DNA of 64,000 bases. It comes from Pedobacter sp. D749. GTDB taxonomy: Bacteria; Bacteroidota; Bacteroidia; Sphingobacteriales; Sphingobacteriaceae. Position 1 is the first letter of the stretch; every line of letters starts with the position of its first letter. The stretch lies in contig NZ_CP079218.1 of NCBI RefSeq assembly GCF_019317285.1, positions 2,604,001 to 2,668,000 of the forward strand. The letters run 5' to 3'. Both the position numbers and the translations under genes were made by a program. This document shows, one piece after another, positions 53,454 through 61,309 of the stretch. Under the pieces are notes generated by a model, which worked only from the letters and a program-made list of their open reading frames with translations, was not told the origin of the DNA and made no database searches.

Positions 53454-53993
53454 CTATCTGTAGCGTACTTGTTGTTGTTTGTCCATCATACCCATCTGAT
53501 CTTTCATTTGTTTAATCTGATCGGCCAATAATTTATTTTTATCTGCTTTTTTCGCTTCAGCAAGATACATGGTCGCTTCTCGTTTGTTACGCTTTGCCAT
53601 TGCAATACCAGCCAAACTCAATTTAGCCAAAGCAATGTTATGATCCATCTGCATGCCCAGGCTCAAAGCGGCTTTGAAATATTTTTCTGATTTCATCGGC
53701 GCTGTTCTGCTTTCGATTAACCCGATCAATAAATTATAATAACCATGTTGAACTTTAATCAACTGCGTTTCATAATTGGTAATCCGATCTAAAAACATTT
53801 TTGCTTTAGGCATGTTATCTTTTCTGAGGAACCATTGTGCTAAAAGCATGTTCTCATTAAAGAAATAGGTTACCAGTACAATTATCCCCAATAAAATGGA
53901 AACAATACCCCATGGCCAGAAACCGAAAATAAATAAAGCTACTGCGCCACCCAGTAAAGCAAACCCCGCAATTAATCTGATAATATTTGGCAT
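53454..53993 (-). CDS. Membrane protein with TPR-like cytoplasmic tail
   Basis: 179 residues. Two N-terminal TM segments (about 5-22 and 26-45), then a helical tetratricopeptide-like region (about 55-170; QWFLRKDNMPKAKMFLDRI, LIGLIESRTAPMKSEKYFKAAL, LSLAGIAMAKRNKREATMYLAEA) and a C-terminal Met/Gln-rich tail. No function recognised. It may be a scaffold. Divergent from the thioredoxin-like gene at 54107. Confidence 0.75.
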   Translation of the reverse strand: MPNIIRLIAGFALLGGAVALFIFGFWPWGIVSILLGIIVLVTYFFNENMLLAQWFLRKDNMPKAKMFLDRITNYETQLIKVQHGYYNLLIGLIESRTAPMKSEKYFKAALSLGMQMDHNIALAKLSLAGIAMAKRNKREATMYLAEAKKADKNKLLADQIKQMKDQMGMMDKQQQVRYR

Positions 53994-54106
53994 AAATTTA
54001 TTCTAATTGTTTTTTTTGCAAATATCGTGTTTAAATGGCAGAAATTAGATTTTAAAACAATAATTTCAGTAAAAATTTAAAAGCTCACAAAAACCGCCCC
54101 GTCAAT

Positions 54107-54625
54107 ATGAAAATCCTCTTATCTATAACCCTAATTGTAATCGCGATGAACGTTTCTGCACAGGAAGTTAATAAAAAAATCCACGATCAAGTCCACAATA
54201 AAGATATATTAATAAATGCTTGTACGCGTGAAGGCATTACCACTTTTCCTGAGTTTAAAGAAATGTATGATCCACTTTATGCGGCATATATACCAGATGC
54301 GGCAACCATGATCGAATTGAAAAAACTGGTTAAAAATGAAAAGATCAAAATTGTTTTAGGTACCTGGTGTGGCGACAGTAAGGCAAATGTTCCTAACTTT
54401 TTTAAAATTTTAGATGCCTTACATTTTAAAGAGAAAAACGTAGAGATTATAGCCGCTGACGGTAATAAAAAAGCTGAAAATGGCATTTTAGACGGCCTGG
54501 ATATTTCCAGGGTACCTACATTTATTGTTTTCGATAAAAAAGGCAAAGAATTGGGTAGGATTACAGAAGGCCCAAAAACAAGCCTTGAGGGGGATTTATT
54601 GGCTATATACAAGAAGAAGTCTTAA
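54107..54625 (+). CDS. Secreted thioredoxin-fold protein with altered active site
   Basis: 172 residues. Signal peptide 1-19 (NVSAQ). Thioredoxin-9-like domain (about 60-165) where the active site reads GTWCGDS: Cys88 is present but the resolving position is Ser91. The cis-proline (P137, ISRVPTF) is conserved. This leaves a monothiol motif that cannot do a dithiol-disulfide cycle alone and might act as glutaredoxin-like or as a redox trap. Isolated gene. Confidence 0.85.
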   Translation: MKILLSITLIVIAMNVSAQEVNKKIHDQVHNKDILINACTREGITTFPEFKEMYDPLYAAYIPDAATMIELKKLVKNEKIKIVLGTWCGDSKANVPNFFKILDALHFKEKNVEIIAADGNKKAENGILDGLDISRVPTFIVFDKKGKELGRITEGPKTSLEGDLLAIYKKKS

Positions 54626-54639
54626 ACTTTTTGAGAGGT

Positions 54640-54840
54640 CTTTGGTTCATAGTTTGATGGTTGATTGCCTAAGTCGTCATTCATAGTCGATAACCTATTG
54701 GCTTATACTTAACCATCCAGACCATTGACCATGATCTATAAAACTATGAACTATCAAACCATAGACTAAACATTTATTATAAGACATTACCCGAAATCCA
54801 TTTTACATCATACATCTTACATTTAAATACATCTTACATC
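54640..54840. repeat. Word-repeat gap upstream of ung
   Basis: Words GGTTCATAGTTTGATGG, CATAGTCGATAACC are followed by inverted CTATGAACTATCAAACCATAG and then ATACATCTTACATTTAAATACATC. Forms long imperfect hairpins. No gene. Confidence 0.55.
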
Positions 54841-54846
54841 AATATT

Positions 54847-55527
54847 ATGTCTGCAGCATTAGAACCAGGTTGGTTAGCCGTTTTAGAGGGAGAATTTGAA
54901 AAAGACTACATGAAAAACCTAAAGTCTTTTTTACAGGAAGAGAAAAACAAAGGAGCAACTGTTTATCCAAAGGGCACAGATATTTTTAACGCATTAAACA
55001 CCACTCCTTTTGATCAGGTTAAGGTGGTGATATTGGGTCAGGATCCTTATCATGGTGTTGGCCAGGCACACGGCCTTTCTTTTTCCGTTCAACGCGGTGT
55101 AACAGTTCCACCGTCGTTAAAAAATATTTACAAAGAACTTGAAACTGATATCGAGGGCTTTAAGACACCAAATCATGGTAACTTAACCCATTGGGCAGAA
55201 CAAGGTGTATTATTGCTCAATGCCACATTAACAGTCCGTGCTTCTGAGGCTGGTTCACACCAAAACCAGGGATGGGAAATTTTTACAGATGAAATAATTA
55301 AAGCTTTATCTCAAAAACGCGAGCATATTGTTTTTTTGTTGTGGGGTAAATACGCTCAGCAAAAGGCATCATTAATAGATCAAAAAAAACATTATGTACT
55401 TACAGCTGCTCACCCATCGCCTTTTTCGGCCTACAATGGTTTCTTCGGATCGAAACATTTTTCGAAAGCAAATCAGCTTCTGGTACAGAATAATTTAAAA
55501 CCAATCGACTGGAACTTACCAGCCTAA
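54847..55527 (+). CDS. ung: Uracil-DNA glycosylase, family 1
   Basis: 226-residue base-excision repair enzyme. Motif A GQDPYHG (64-70; catalytic D66) and motif B HPSPFS are the canonical UNG-family-1 motifs; the middle LLLNATLTV and WGKYAQQK segments are also family-typical. Cytoplasmic. Its stop overlaps the next gene's start (TAATG), giving a two-gene operon with an alpha/beta hydrolase. Confidence 0.97.
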   Translation: MSAALEPGWLAVLEGEFEKDYMKNLKSFLQEEKNKGATVYPKGTDIFNALNTTPFDQVKVVILGQDPYHGVGQAHGLSFSVQRGVTVPPSLKNIYKELETDIEGFKTPNHGNLTHWAEQGVLLLNATLTVRASEAGSHQNQGWEIFTDEIIKALSQKREHIVFLLWGKYAQQKASLIDQKKHYVLTAAHPSPFSAYNGFFGSKHFSKANQLLVQNNLKPIDWNLPA

Positions 55528-56174
55528 TGAATGCCTATTTTATAAGTGGTTTAGGTGCCGATAAAAGGATTTTTTCTAAGCTTAAGCTGAATGAAAAAAT
55601 CAATATTATTCATGTAGATTGGATCAATCCGGTTAAAAATGAATCACTGTCCGCTTATGCAGAAAGGTTGAGCAAAGTTATCGACAAATCTCAACCTTTT
55701 GCTTTGGTAGGCGTTTCTTTTGGAGGGATGATCGCAGTGGAAATTGCTAAAGTATTAAAACCTGCAACAACGATTATAATTTCCAGCACCATGTTGAGTA
55801 CTCAGCTGCCAGCATTATACCGCTTCGCAGGGAAACTCAGACTGTTGAATTTTATTCCGGCAAGTCTTTTAAAATCATCGAACAAACTTACCCAAAACTA
55901 TTATTTCGGTACACGATCTGGCAGTGAGAAAACATTACTGAGCAAAATTATTAAGGATACTGATCCCTATTTTTTGAAATGGGCTATTGGAAGCATATTA
56001 AGCTGGGAGAATAAGATTAAACCAGCAAGGATTTTTCACATCCATGGCACGAATGACAAAATCCTCTATTCTAAAAAAGCAACCCCCGATTTCATGATCG
56101 AAAATGGAACCCACTTCATGGTTTATCAAAATGCGAAGGAAATTTCGGGAATTATTGATAAATTGCTTTTATAA
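55527..56174 (+). CDS. Alpha/beta-hydrolase-fold protein
   Basis: 215 residues. Nucleophile elbow GVSFGG (S64), acid near IHGTNDKIL (D about 181) and His in GTHFMVYQNA (about 197) form a plausible catalytic triad. The N-terminus FISGLGADKRIF is typical of small esterase/thioesterase-like hydrolases. No signal peptide. The start overlaps the ung stop by one base. The substrate is unknown. Confidence 0.85.
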   Translation: MNAYFISGLGADKRIFSKLKLNEKINIIHVDWINPVKNESLSAYAERLSKVIDKSQPFALVGVSFGGMIAVEIAKVLKPATTIIISSTMLSTQLPALYRFAGKLRLLNFIPASLLKSSNKLTQNYYFGTRSGSEKTLLSKIIKDTDPYFLKWAIGSILSWENKIKPARIFHIHGTNDKILYSKKATPDFMIENGTHFMVYQNAKEISGIIDKLLL

Positions 56175-56225
56175 TTCGATCAACGAATTGTTCAAATCAT
56201 CCAAAAAAACATTATTAACTAACTA

Positions 56226-56645
56226 ATGGATTTTATGATGAACAAAACTTTTCTCGACCAGTTGGAATACAAGGTTACAGGTGCTTGTATTGAAGTAAAT
56301 AAAATTCTCGGTCCTGGCCTCCTTGAAAGCGTATATCAAAAGTGCTTAAAGTGGGAATTACAATTGCAGGATATAAATTTTACTGCTGAACATCCAATTA
56401 TACTTTCTTACAAAGATGTTTTATTAGATACAACACTTAAAGTAGATTTGGTTATTGAAAACTGCTTAGTATTAGAGTTAAAAGCAGTTGAAAGTATATT
56501 GCCTATTCATGAGGCGCAGATTTTAACCTATATGAAATTGCTTAAAATACCTAAAGGCTTGTTGATTAACTTCAATTCAACCAATATTGTTCATAATGGG
56601 AAAAAGAGTTTCGTAAACGAATTTATGTACGGCATTGACAATTAA
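56226..56645 (+). CDS. GxxExxY protein (PD-(D/E)XK-like)
   Basis: 139 residues of the GxxExxY family (TIGR04256 type). Defining motif GLLESVY (G31, E34, Y37) is followed by LSYKDVLLDTTLKVDLVIEN and LVLELKAVESI. The residues D74, E84 and K86 (ExK) make a PD-(D/E)XK-nuclease-like centre, so a DNA- or RNA-cleaving or binding role is often suggested but not proven. It follows the hydrolase after 51 bases. Confidence 0.9.
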   Translation: MDFMMNKTFLDQLEYKVTGACIEVNKILGPGLLESVYQKCLKWELQLQDINFTAEHPIILSYKDVLLDTTLKVDLVIENCLVLELKAVESILPIHEAQILTYMKLLKIPKGLLINFNSTNIVHNGKKSFVNEFMYGIDN

Positions 56646-56659
56646 ACATAAAGATATAA

Positions 56660-56800
56660 ACACCCAACTTAGATGATCTTAGGTGACTTAGGTGGTAACA
56701 AAACAATAAAAATATGCATACTCAACCTAGGTTATCAAGTTCGACTCAGGTGATAAGACATATAACCACCTTAGTCACCTGAGGACACCTTAGTTCGTTT
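56660..56800. repeat. Word-repeat gap (TTAGGTGACTTAGGTGGT / ACCACCTTAGTCACCT)
   Basis: TTAGGTGACTTAGGTGG (about 56679) is complementary to CCACCTTAGTCACCTGAGG (about 56765). Words shared with 4405-4430 and 8829-8848. Able to fold into a long hairpin between the GxxExxY and Lrp stops. Confidence 0.65.
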
Positions 56801-56821
56801 AATTCCTACAGTAGTATGAAG

Positions 56822-57292
56822 CTAGTATTCTAAAGGCACAATTGGTTCCTTCTTTGTGGTAGACATGATCATCATCGTCTGGAATGTTTTCACTACAGAA
56901 ATCTTACTGATTTTATCCATAATTAAACGTTCATACGCTTTAATATCTTTCACATAAACCTTTAATAAAAAGTCCGCCTGACCGGTAACGTGGTGACATT
57001 CGGTAATTTCTTTAATTTGATTTACTTCATCCAAAAAGATCTGAATGGTATTATTTTTATGAAAATCGAGTTGAATCTGAATAAAGGTTTTAATACCTAA
57101 ACCCAGTTTTTCTTCATCCACCAGGGCATGATAACTTTTAATATATCCTGCCATTTCGAGCTTACGTACACGCTCTAAAGTTGGTGCAGGTGATAGACCA
57201 ATTTCTTGTGATAAAAGTAAATTGGTAATTCTTCCATTCTCTTGAAGAATTCTTAAAATTTTAAAGTCTATTTTATCTAATTCAGATGCCAT
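56822..57292 (-). CDS. Lrp/AsnC-family transcriptional regulator
   Basis: 156 residues. N-terminal winged HTH (about 5-55; LDKIDFKILRILQENGRITN, then LLSQEIGLSPAPTLERVRKLE) and C-terminal RAM/AsnC ligand domain (about 70-145; IKTFIQIQLDFHKNNTIQIF, VTGQADFLLKVYVKDIKAYERLI). Likely octameric regulator responding to an amino acid. Divergent from mntR; the target is unknown. Confidence 0.95.
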   Translation of the reverse strand: MASELDKIDFKILRILQENGRITNLLLSQEIGLSPAPTLERVRKLEMAGYIKSYHALVDEEKLGLGIKTFIQIQLDFHKNNTIQIFLDEVNQIKEITECHHVTGQADFLLKVYVKDIKAYERLIMDKISKISVVKTFQTMMIMSTTKKEPIVPLEY

Positions 57293-57317
57293 ATGGTGTT
57301 AAAGGTATTTCAGAACA

Positions 57318-57325
57318 CAAACATA
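57318..57325 (-). promoter_or_regulatory. Predicted -7 element of the Lrp gene
   Basis: Minus-strand TATGTTTG fits TAnnTTTG. It lies 26 bases before the Lrp ATG; the -33 element is not clear. Confidence 0.4.
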
Positions 57326-57380
57326 ACCAAATTATATTCTAAATTTTAACATAATTTATCATATATATTTTAAATAATAA

Positions 57381-57400
57381 TTTTTAGATTTACCTAAAAA
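57381..57400. promoter_or_regulatory. Putative MntR operator
   Basis: Perfect inverted repeat TTTTTAG-ATTTAC-CTAAAAA with 7-bp arms and a 6-base centre, ending 19 bases before the mntR ATG. The spacing and position suit a DtxR/MntR-type dimer site that would autoregulate mntR-mntH in response to manganese or iron. Confidence 0.6.
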
Positions 57401-57419
57401 TAAAATTAGATAAACATAA

Positions 57420-58082
57420 ATGCAAAGTTATACCGAAGAGAACTATCTAAAGACTATTTATCATCTGGCAGAGAAAACAACAAACGTACAAACCAATGCT
57501 ATTGCAGAGCAAATGCAAACCAAACCAGCATCGGTTACCGATATGATCAAGAAATTAGCCGATAAGGGCCTGATTGATTATATTAAATACCAAGGGGTTA
57601 CCTTAACCGAAACAGGGAAAAATACAGCGATAGATATTGTTCGTAAACATAGATTATGGGAAGTTTTTTTGGTAGACAAATTAAACTTTAAATGGGATGA
57701 GGTACATGATGTTGCCGAAGAGTTGGAACATATTAAATCGATTGAGTTAATTGAAAGATTAGATGAGTTTTTAGGTTTTCCGAAAGCAGACCCTCATGGC
57801 GACCCCATTCCGGATAAAAACGGACGATTTGCCAAAACCCAGTTTATTAAACTGATTGAATTAAAAGTAGGAGATTCGGGTACCATTACCGGCGTGAGTC
57901 AGCACAGTTCTCCTTTTTTAAAACATTTAGAAAAATTAGGGCTTACCCTGGGCAAACAAATCCGGGTTAGTGATGTTACCGATTTCGATGGCTCAGTAGA
58001 AATTGTGCTATCGGATAAACAAGTTAATATTAGTAGAGAAGTTGCAAAACATATTTTAATCAGTAGCAATGGCAAAAACTGA
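57420..58082 (+). CDS. DtxR/MntR-family metal-dependent regulator
   Basis: 220 residues: N-terminal winged HTH (about 3-65; SYTEENYLKTIYHLAEKTT), metal-binding dimerisation domain (about 65-140; HRLWEVFLVDKLNFKWDEVHDVAEELEHI, given in parts, plus LGFPKADPHGDPIPD) and a C-terminal FeoA/SH3-like domain (about 145-218). Typical three-domain DtxR type. It overlaps mntH by 14 bases and has a palindrome in its promoter, so it is most likely the Mn(II)/Fe(II) sensor for this operon. Confidence 0.92.
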   Translation: MQSYTEENYLKTIYHLAEKTTNVQTNAIAEQMQTKPASVTDMIKKLADKGLIDYIKYQGVTLTETGKNTAIDIVRKHRLWEVFLVDKLNFKWDEVHDVAEELEHIKSIELIERLDEFLGFPKADPHGDPIPDKNGRFAKTQFIKLIELKVGDSGTITGVSQHSSPFLKHLEKLGLTLGKQIRVSDVTDFDGSVEIVLSDKQVNISREVAKHILISSNGKN

Positions 58083-59934
58083 ATCCCTAAGTGAAGTACA
58101 TCAAAGCGTAAATACAGATAAAAGAAAAGGCTGGAGAAGAATTCTGGCGTTCATAGGCCCGGCTTATTTAATAAGTGTTGGCTACATGGATCCGGGTAAC
58201 TGGGCGACAGATTTAGCAGGTGGCAGTAAATTTGGTTACCAATTAATTTGGGTTTTACTGATGTCTAACCTCATTGCATTGCTTTTGCAATCGCTGAGTG
58301 CCCGCCTGGGCATTGTGAGGGGATTGGATTTAGCCCAGGCTTCAAAACAGGCTTACCCACGCTGGGCCAATATTCCACTATTTGGATTGGCACAAACCGC
58401 TATTATTGCCTGTGATCTGGCAGAAATTATCGGGATGGCCATTGGTTTACAGTTACTTTTTGGCCTGCCATTAATCTGGGGCATTTCAATTACCATTTTC
58501 GATACCATTTTATTACTCTTTTTACTTAATAAAGGCATGAGAGCCATGGAAGGCTTTATTGTTTCGATGGTTTTTATTGTCGGGATTTCCTTTTTGGTTG
58601 AAATGTTTATTGTAGAGCCATCACTTAAAGAAGTAGTCAAAGGTTTTGAACCCTCTATACTCAATGGTGATGCACTTTATATTGCCATCGGGATTATTGG
58701 CGCAACGGTAATGCCGCACAATCTTTACCTTCATTCTTCTTTAGTACAGACCAGAAAAATAGAACGGAGCAATAAAGGGATTAAAGAAGCTTTAAAGTTT
58801 AACCTCATTGATACCACGGTAGCACTAAACCTGGCCTTTTTTGTTAATGCAGCTATATTGATTCTTGCCGCTGCAGCTTTCTATAAAAATGGCTTACACG
58901 AAGTAGCCGAAATTCAGGATGCGCATAAACTCCTTTCGAATATTTTTGGCAATGTAGCGCCAACTCTATTTGCCATCGCGCTAATAGCAGCCGGGCAAAG
59001 CTCTACCGTTACCGGAACTTTAGCCGGACAGATTATTATGGAAGGGCACATCAACTTAAGGATCCAACCCTGGCTACGGCGTTTGATTACACGACTACTG
59101 GCAATTATCCCTGCATTTTTCACCATTCTGCATTATGGCGACGATGCCCTTGGTGGCTTATTGGTGTTAAGTCAGGTGGTTTTAAGTTTGCAGTTGGGTT
59201 TTGCCATTATCCCTTTAATCCATTTTACATCAGATAAAAAACTGATGAAAGATTTCGCAATCAAACCTTGGGTAAAAGTTTTGGCCTGGGCAAGCGCTAT
59301 CGCCATTATTGCGCTCAATGTAAAACTGGTTGTTGAAGAAATAAGCGGCTGGGCAAAAGAAGCCAATAACTGGTGGATCTATGTGATTGTAATACCGGCA
59401 TTAATCCTAATCGTACTACTCCTGCTCTATGTTTTCTTCCATCCACTATTGGAAAAGAAAAAAGATGCATCCAAACAAATTGTACCTCATGGAGATGCTT
59501 TGGATATTGGCAAAATAGACAAGATCACTTATACAAAAATTGGTATTGCAGTAGACTTCTCTAAAAACGACAGAAACACGATCAGGCATGCTTTAATTCA
59601 AGGTGGCAAAGATGCGCACTATTACCTGATCCATGTTGTAGAAACTGCTGCTGCCCGCTATCTTGGTAAGGAAGTAATGGACCATGAAACGCAGAGCGAT
59701 GCTGCGAACCTGGAGAGGTACAGAGCTAATCTCGAAGACCTTGGATATGATTCTACACCCTTCATTGGTTTTGGAAACACCGGTAAAGCCATAGCCGATA
59801 TTAGTAACCGGAACGAAATGGAGCTTTTGGTAATGGGTGCACACGGACATAAAGGTTTAAAAGACCTTATTTTCGGAACTACAGTAGATTCGGTGAGGCA
59901 TAAGGTTAATATTCCCGTACTGATTATCAGGTAA
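58069..59934 (+). CDS. Nramp-type Mn(II)/Fe(II) transporter fused to a UspA domain
   Basis: 621 residues. Nramp core with about 11 TM helices (about 24-450); the metal-binding DPGN (D41-N44) in helix 1 and MPHN (215-218) in helix 6 are intact. Then a linker and a universal stress protein domain (about 480-621; KIGIAVDFSKNDRNTIRHAL, ending VMGAHGHKGLKDLIFGTTVDSV, with the G-2x-G-9x-G(S/T) ATP motif). The fusion suggests that ATP or stress state gates manganese import. Its start overlaps mntR by 14 bases; they are coupled. Confidence 0.93.
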   Translation: MAKTESLSEVHQSVNTDKRKGWRRILAFIGPAYLISVGYMDPGNWATDLAGGSKFGYQLIWVLLMSNLIALLLQSLSARLGIVRGLDLAQASKQAYPRWANIPLFGLAQTAIIACDLAEIIGMAIGLQLLFGLPLIWGISITIFDTILLLFLLNKGMRAMEGFIVSMVFIVGISFLVEMFIVEPSLKEVVKGFEPSILNGDALYIAIGIIGATVMPHNLYLHSSLVQTRKIERSNKGIKEALKFNLIDTTVALNLAFFVNAAILILAAAAFYKNGLHEVAEIQDAHKLLSNIFGNVAPTLFAIALIAAGQSSTVTGTLAGQIIMEGHINLRIQPWLRRLITRLLAIIPAFFTILHYGDDALGGLLVLSQVVLSLQLGFAIIPLIHFTSDKKLMKDFAIKPWVKVLAWASAIAIIALNVKLVVEEISGWAKEANNWWIYVIVIPALILIVLLLLYVFFHPLLEKKKDASKQIVPHGDALDIGKIDKITYTKIGIAVDFSKNDRNTIRHALIQGGKDAHYYLIHVVETAAARYLGKEVMDHETQSDAANLERYRANLEDLGYDSTPFIGFGNTGKAIADISNRNEMELLVMGAHGHKGLKDLIFGTTVDSVRHKVNIPVLIIR

Positions 59935-59984
59935 GTCTATTTAGCTACCTCCCTAGCTTACGCCGCACCCAGAGCTAAATTACG

Positions 59985-60060
59985 ACTAACCACAGATAAA
60001 AAGGATGAACACAGATATATGAGAATCTGTGTTTATCTGTGCATATCTGTGGTAAAAAAA
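59985..60060. repeat. Word-repeat hairpin (ACCACAGATA / TATCTGTGGT)
   Basis: ACCACAGATA (59989-59998) pairs with TATCTGTGGT (60044-60053) and inner AACACAGAT pairs with ATCTGTGTT (60008-60034). Lies between the convergent mntH-usp and redoxin genes. Confidence 0.65.
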
Positions 60061-60066
60061 TAGTTA

Positions 60067-60546
60067 TTATTTATTCACCACCGTCATCAGCTTGTTGATG
60101 CCGCCATCGCCTGATTGATACATTAATAATTTACCTGCAGGTGAATATAAGTACATGGAAGGGTACTTTTTTGGTAAAAATGTTGGAATAAATATTCGTT
60201 TTTTATCCTGTAGTACCAGCACGTTAGGTTTTGAATTTAAACCTTTGGCATAAGAATCGAAAAACTGTGGAATGATATAACCTTCATCCATGGTAATCAT
60301 ATAAATATTTACATTCTTAAACTTAGCATAATTGGTATTCAATATTTTGCTTTCACGCTGGCAATGCGCGCAGGTACAATCGAATAATATAAAAAGGTTC
60401 TTTTTGCCTTGTTTAATATCTGTATTAGAAAAGGCTTTTCCATCCAGGCGGTAAAAAGTAAATTGTGGCAACAAAGTTGGCTGCTGTGCTTTTACCTGGA
60501 AAGTAATGGCTAATAATAAGATTAAAAGTAGGTTTCTGAATTTCAT
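60067..60546 (-). CDS. Secreted thioredoxin-like/redoxin protein
   Basis: 159 residues from ATG 60546; an upstream frame start (60603) adds 19 unlikely residues ahead of the signal. Signal peptide about 1-20 (AITFQVKAQ). Thioredoxin fold with CAHC in FDCTCAHCQRESKIL, and a Pro in FLPKKYPSMYLY. A peroxiredoxin/TlpA-like electron carrier or thiol-disulfide protein of the periplasm. No obvious partner nearby. Confidence 0.83.
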   Translation of the reverse strand: MKFRNLLLILLLAITFQVKAQQPTLLPQFTFYRLDGKAFSNTDIKQGKKNLFILFDCTCAHCQRESKILNTNYAKFKNVNIYMITMDEGYIIPQFFDSYAKGLNSKPNVLVLQDKKRIFIPTFLPKKYPSMYLYSPAGKLLMYQSGDGGINKLMTVVNK

Positions 60547-60638
60547 TTTAGATATTTTATGTCCAAACTTAACGGAATAAATACGAACATAATAATATAT
60601 CATTAGCTTTTACAAACTGATGAACATTTTTTATCCAA

Positions 60639-60686
60639 GAGAAGTCAAGTTTAAATATGCACATTGCCAAGAAACTTGACTTCTCT
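60639..60686. repeat. Palindrome, GAAGTCAAG family, copy 2
   Basis: GAGAAGTCAAGTTT (60639) and AAACTTGACTTCTC (60672) form complementary arms separated by about 20 bases. Related to 17780-17810 and 61007-61055. Confidence 0.75.
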
Positions 60687-61006
60687 CCAATCCAAGCATT
60701 ATAATTAGAAAATGAAAGCCAGTTTTTCATGGGTACTGTTGTCCCGCCATCCGCTTTACCCCGATGAAACCTGTGAAACAAGCAAGCATACCAAAAAATA
60801 ATCAACAACAATGCTTAAATCGGGATGCCCGCTCCTGTCGGGTTTAGGAACAAGGGCTTGTGAGTATCCAATTGGCTTGTTTCCTTGCAAAAGCCTCTGT
60901 TAAATAAAGCCGATTGACGCGGAAACCAAAGGCTTTTTCTGCTTTTGTTGCAGCAAAAAGCGGAACTGAGGCTGCAAAATGCTTCTTCCTTACATTTCCA
61001 GATATT
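60687..61006. repeat. Gap with decayed dispersed repeat between two GAAGTCAAG palindromes
   Basis: Contains GTCCCGCCATCCGC, a 24-base stretch at 60765-60788 that is inverted at 40558-40581, TTAAATCGGGATGCCCGCTC and GTTGCAGCAAAAAGCGG. Open frames of about 80 codons on the minus strand here have no gene-like composition. No gene is seen. Confidence 0.55.
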
Positions 61007-61055
61007 AAAGAAGTCAAGTTTTAAAGCAATTTGGCTATTCAAACTTGACTTCTTT
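61007..61055. repeat. Palindrome, GAAGTCAAG family, copy 3
   Basis: AAAGAAGTCAAGTTTTA (61007) and AAACTTGACTTCTTT (61041) are complementary arms around a 20-base loop. With copy 2 they bracket the decayed repeat. Confidence 0.75.
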
Positions 61056-61141
61056 AATTCATACAATTGAAATTAAAACTAAATTATCACATCAATTTTT
61101 AGGATATTTGCAACCAGTTGAGGGCAAATCGCATAAACGGT

Positions 61142-61222
61142 CGTCATCCTGATCCGATAGCTATCGGATTTATTTCAGGATCTTTACAGTTACAAAGATG
61201 CTGAAACGAGTTCAGCATGACG
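61142..61222. repeat. Intergenic repeat, CTGATCCGATAG family, copy 2
   Basis: CGTCATCCTGATCCGATAGC with inner palindrome CCGATAGCTATCGG, then CTGAAACGAGTTCAGCATGA. First copy at 49951. Confidence 0.75.
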
Positions 61223-61265
61223 TGGTGTATTTTATATCTGCATTTGCGACCTAAACATTATACTT

Positions 61266-61283
61266 TATATACAATTGTATATA
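61266..61283. repeat. 18-bp perfect palindrome upstream of smpB
   Basis: TATATACAATTGTATATA is perfectly self-complementary and lies 27 bases before the predicted smpB start. Could be an operator or just AT-rich chance. Confidence 0.6.
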
Positions 61284-61309
61284 TTACAACAACATACTTT
61301 ATTAAAATT

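Noticed and set aside
60569..61066. Minus-strand frames of 80 and 83 codons in the gap after the redoxin gene
   Set aside because: They lie over decayed repeat DNA shared in part with other gaps and have no protein-like pattern.
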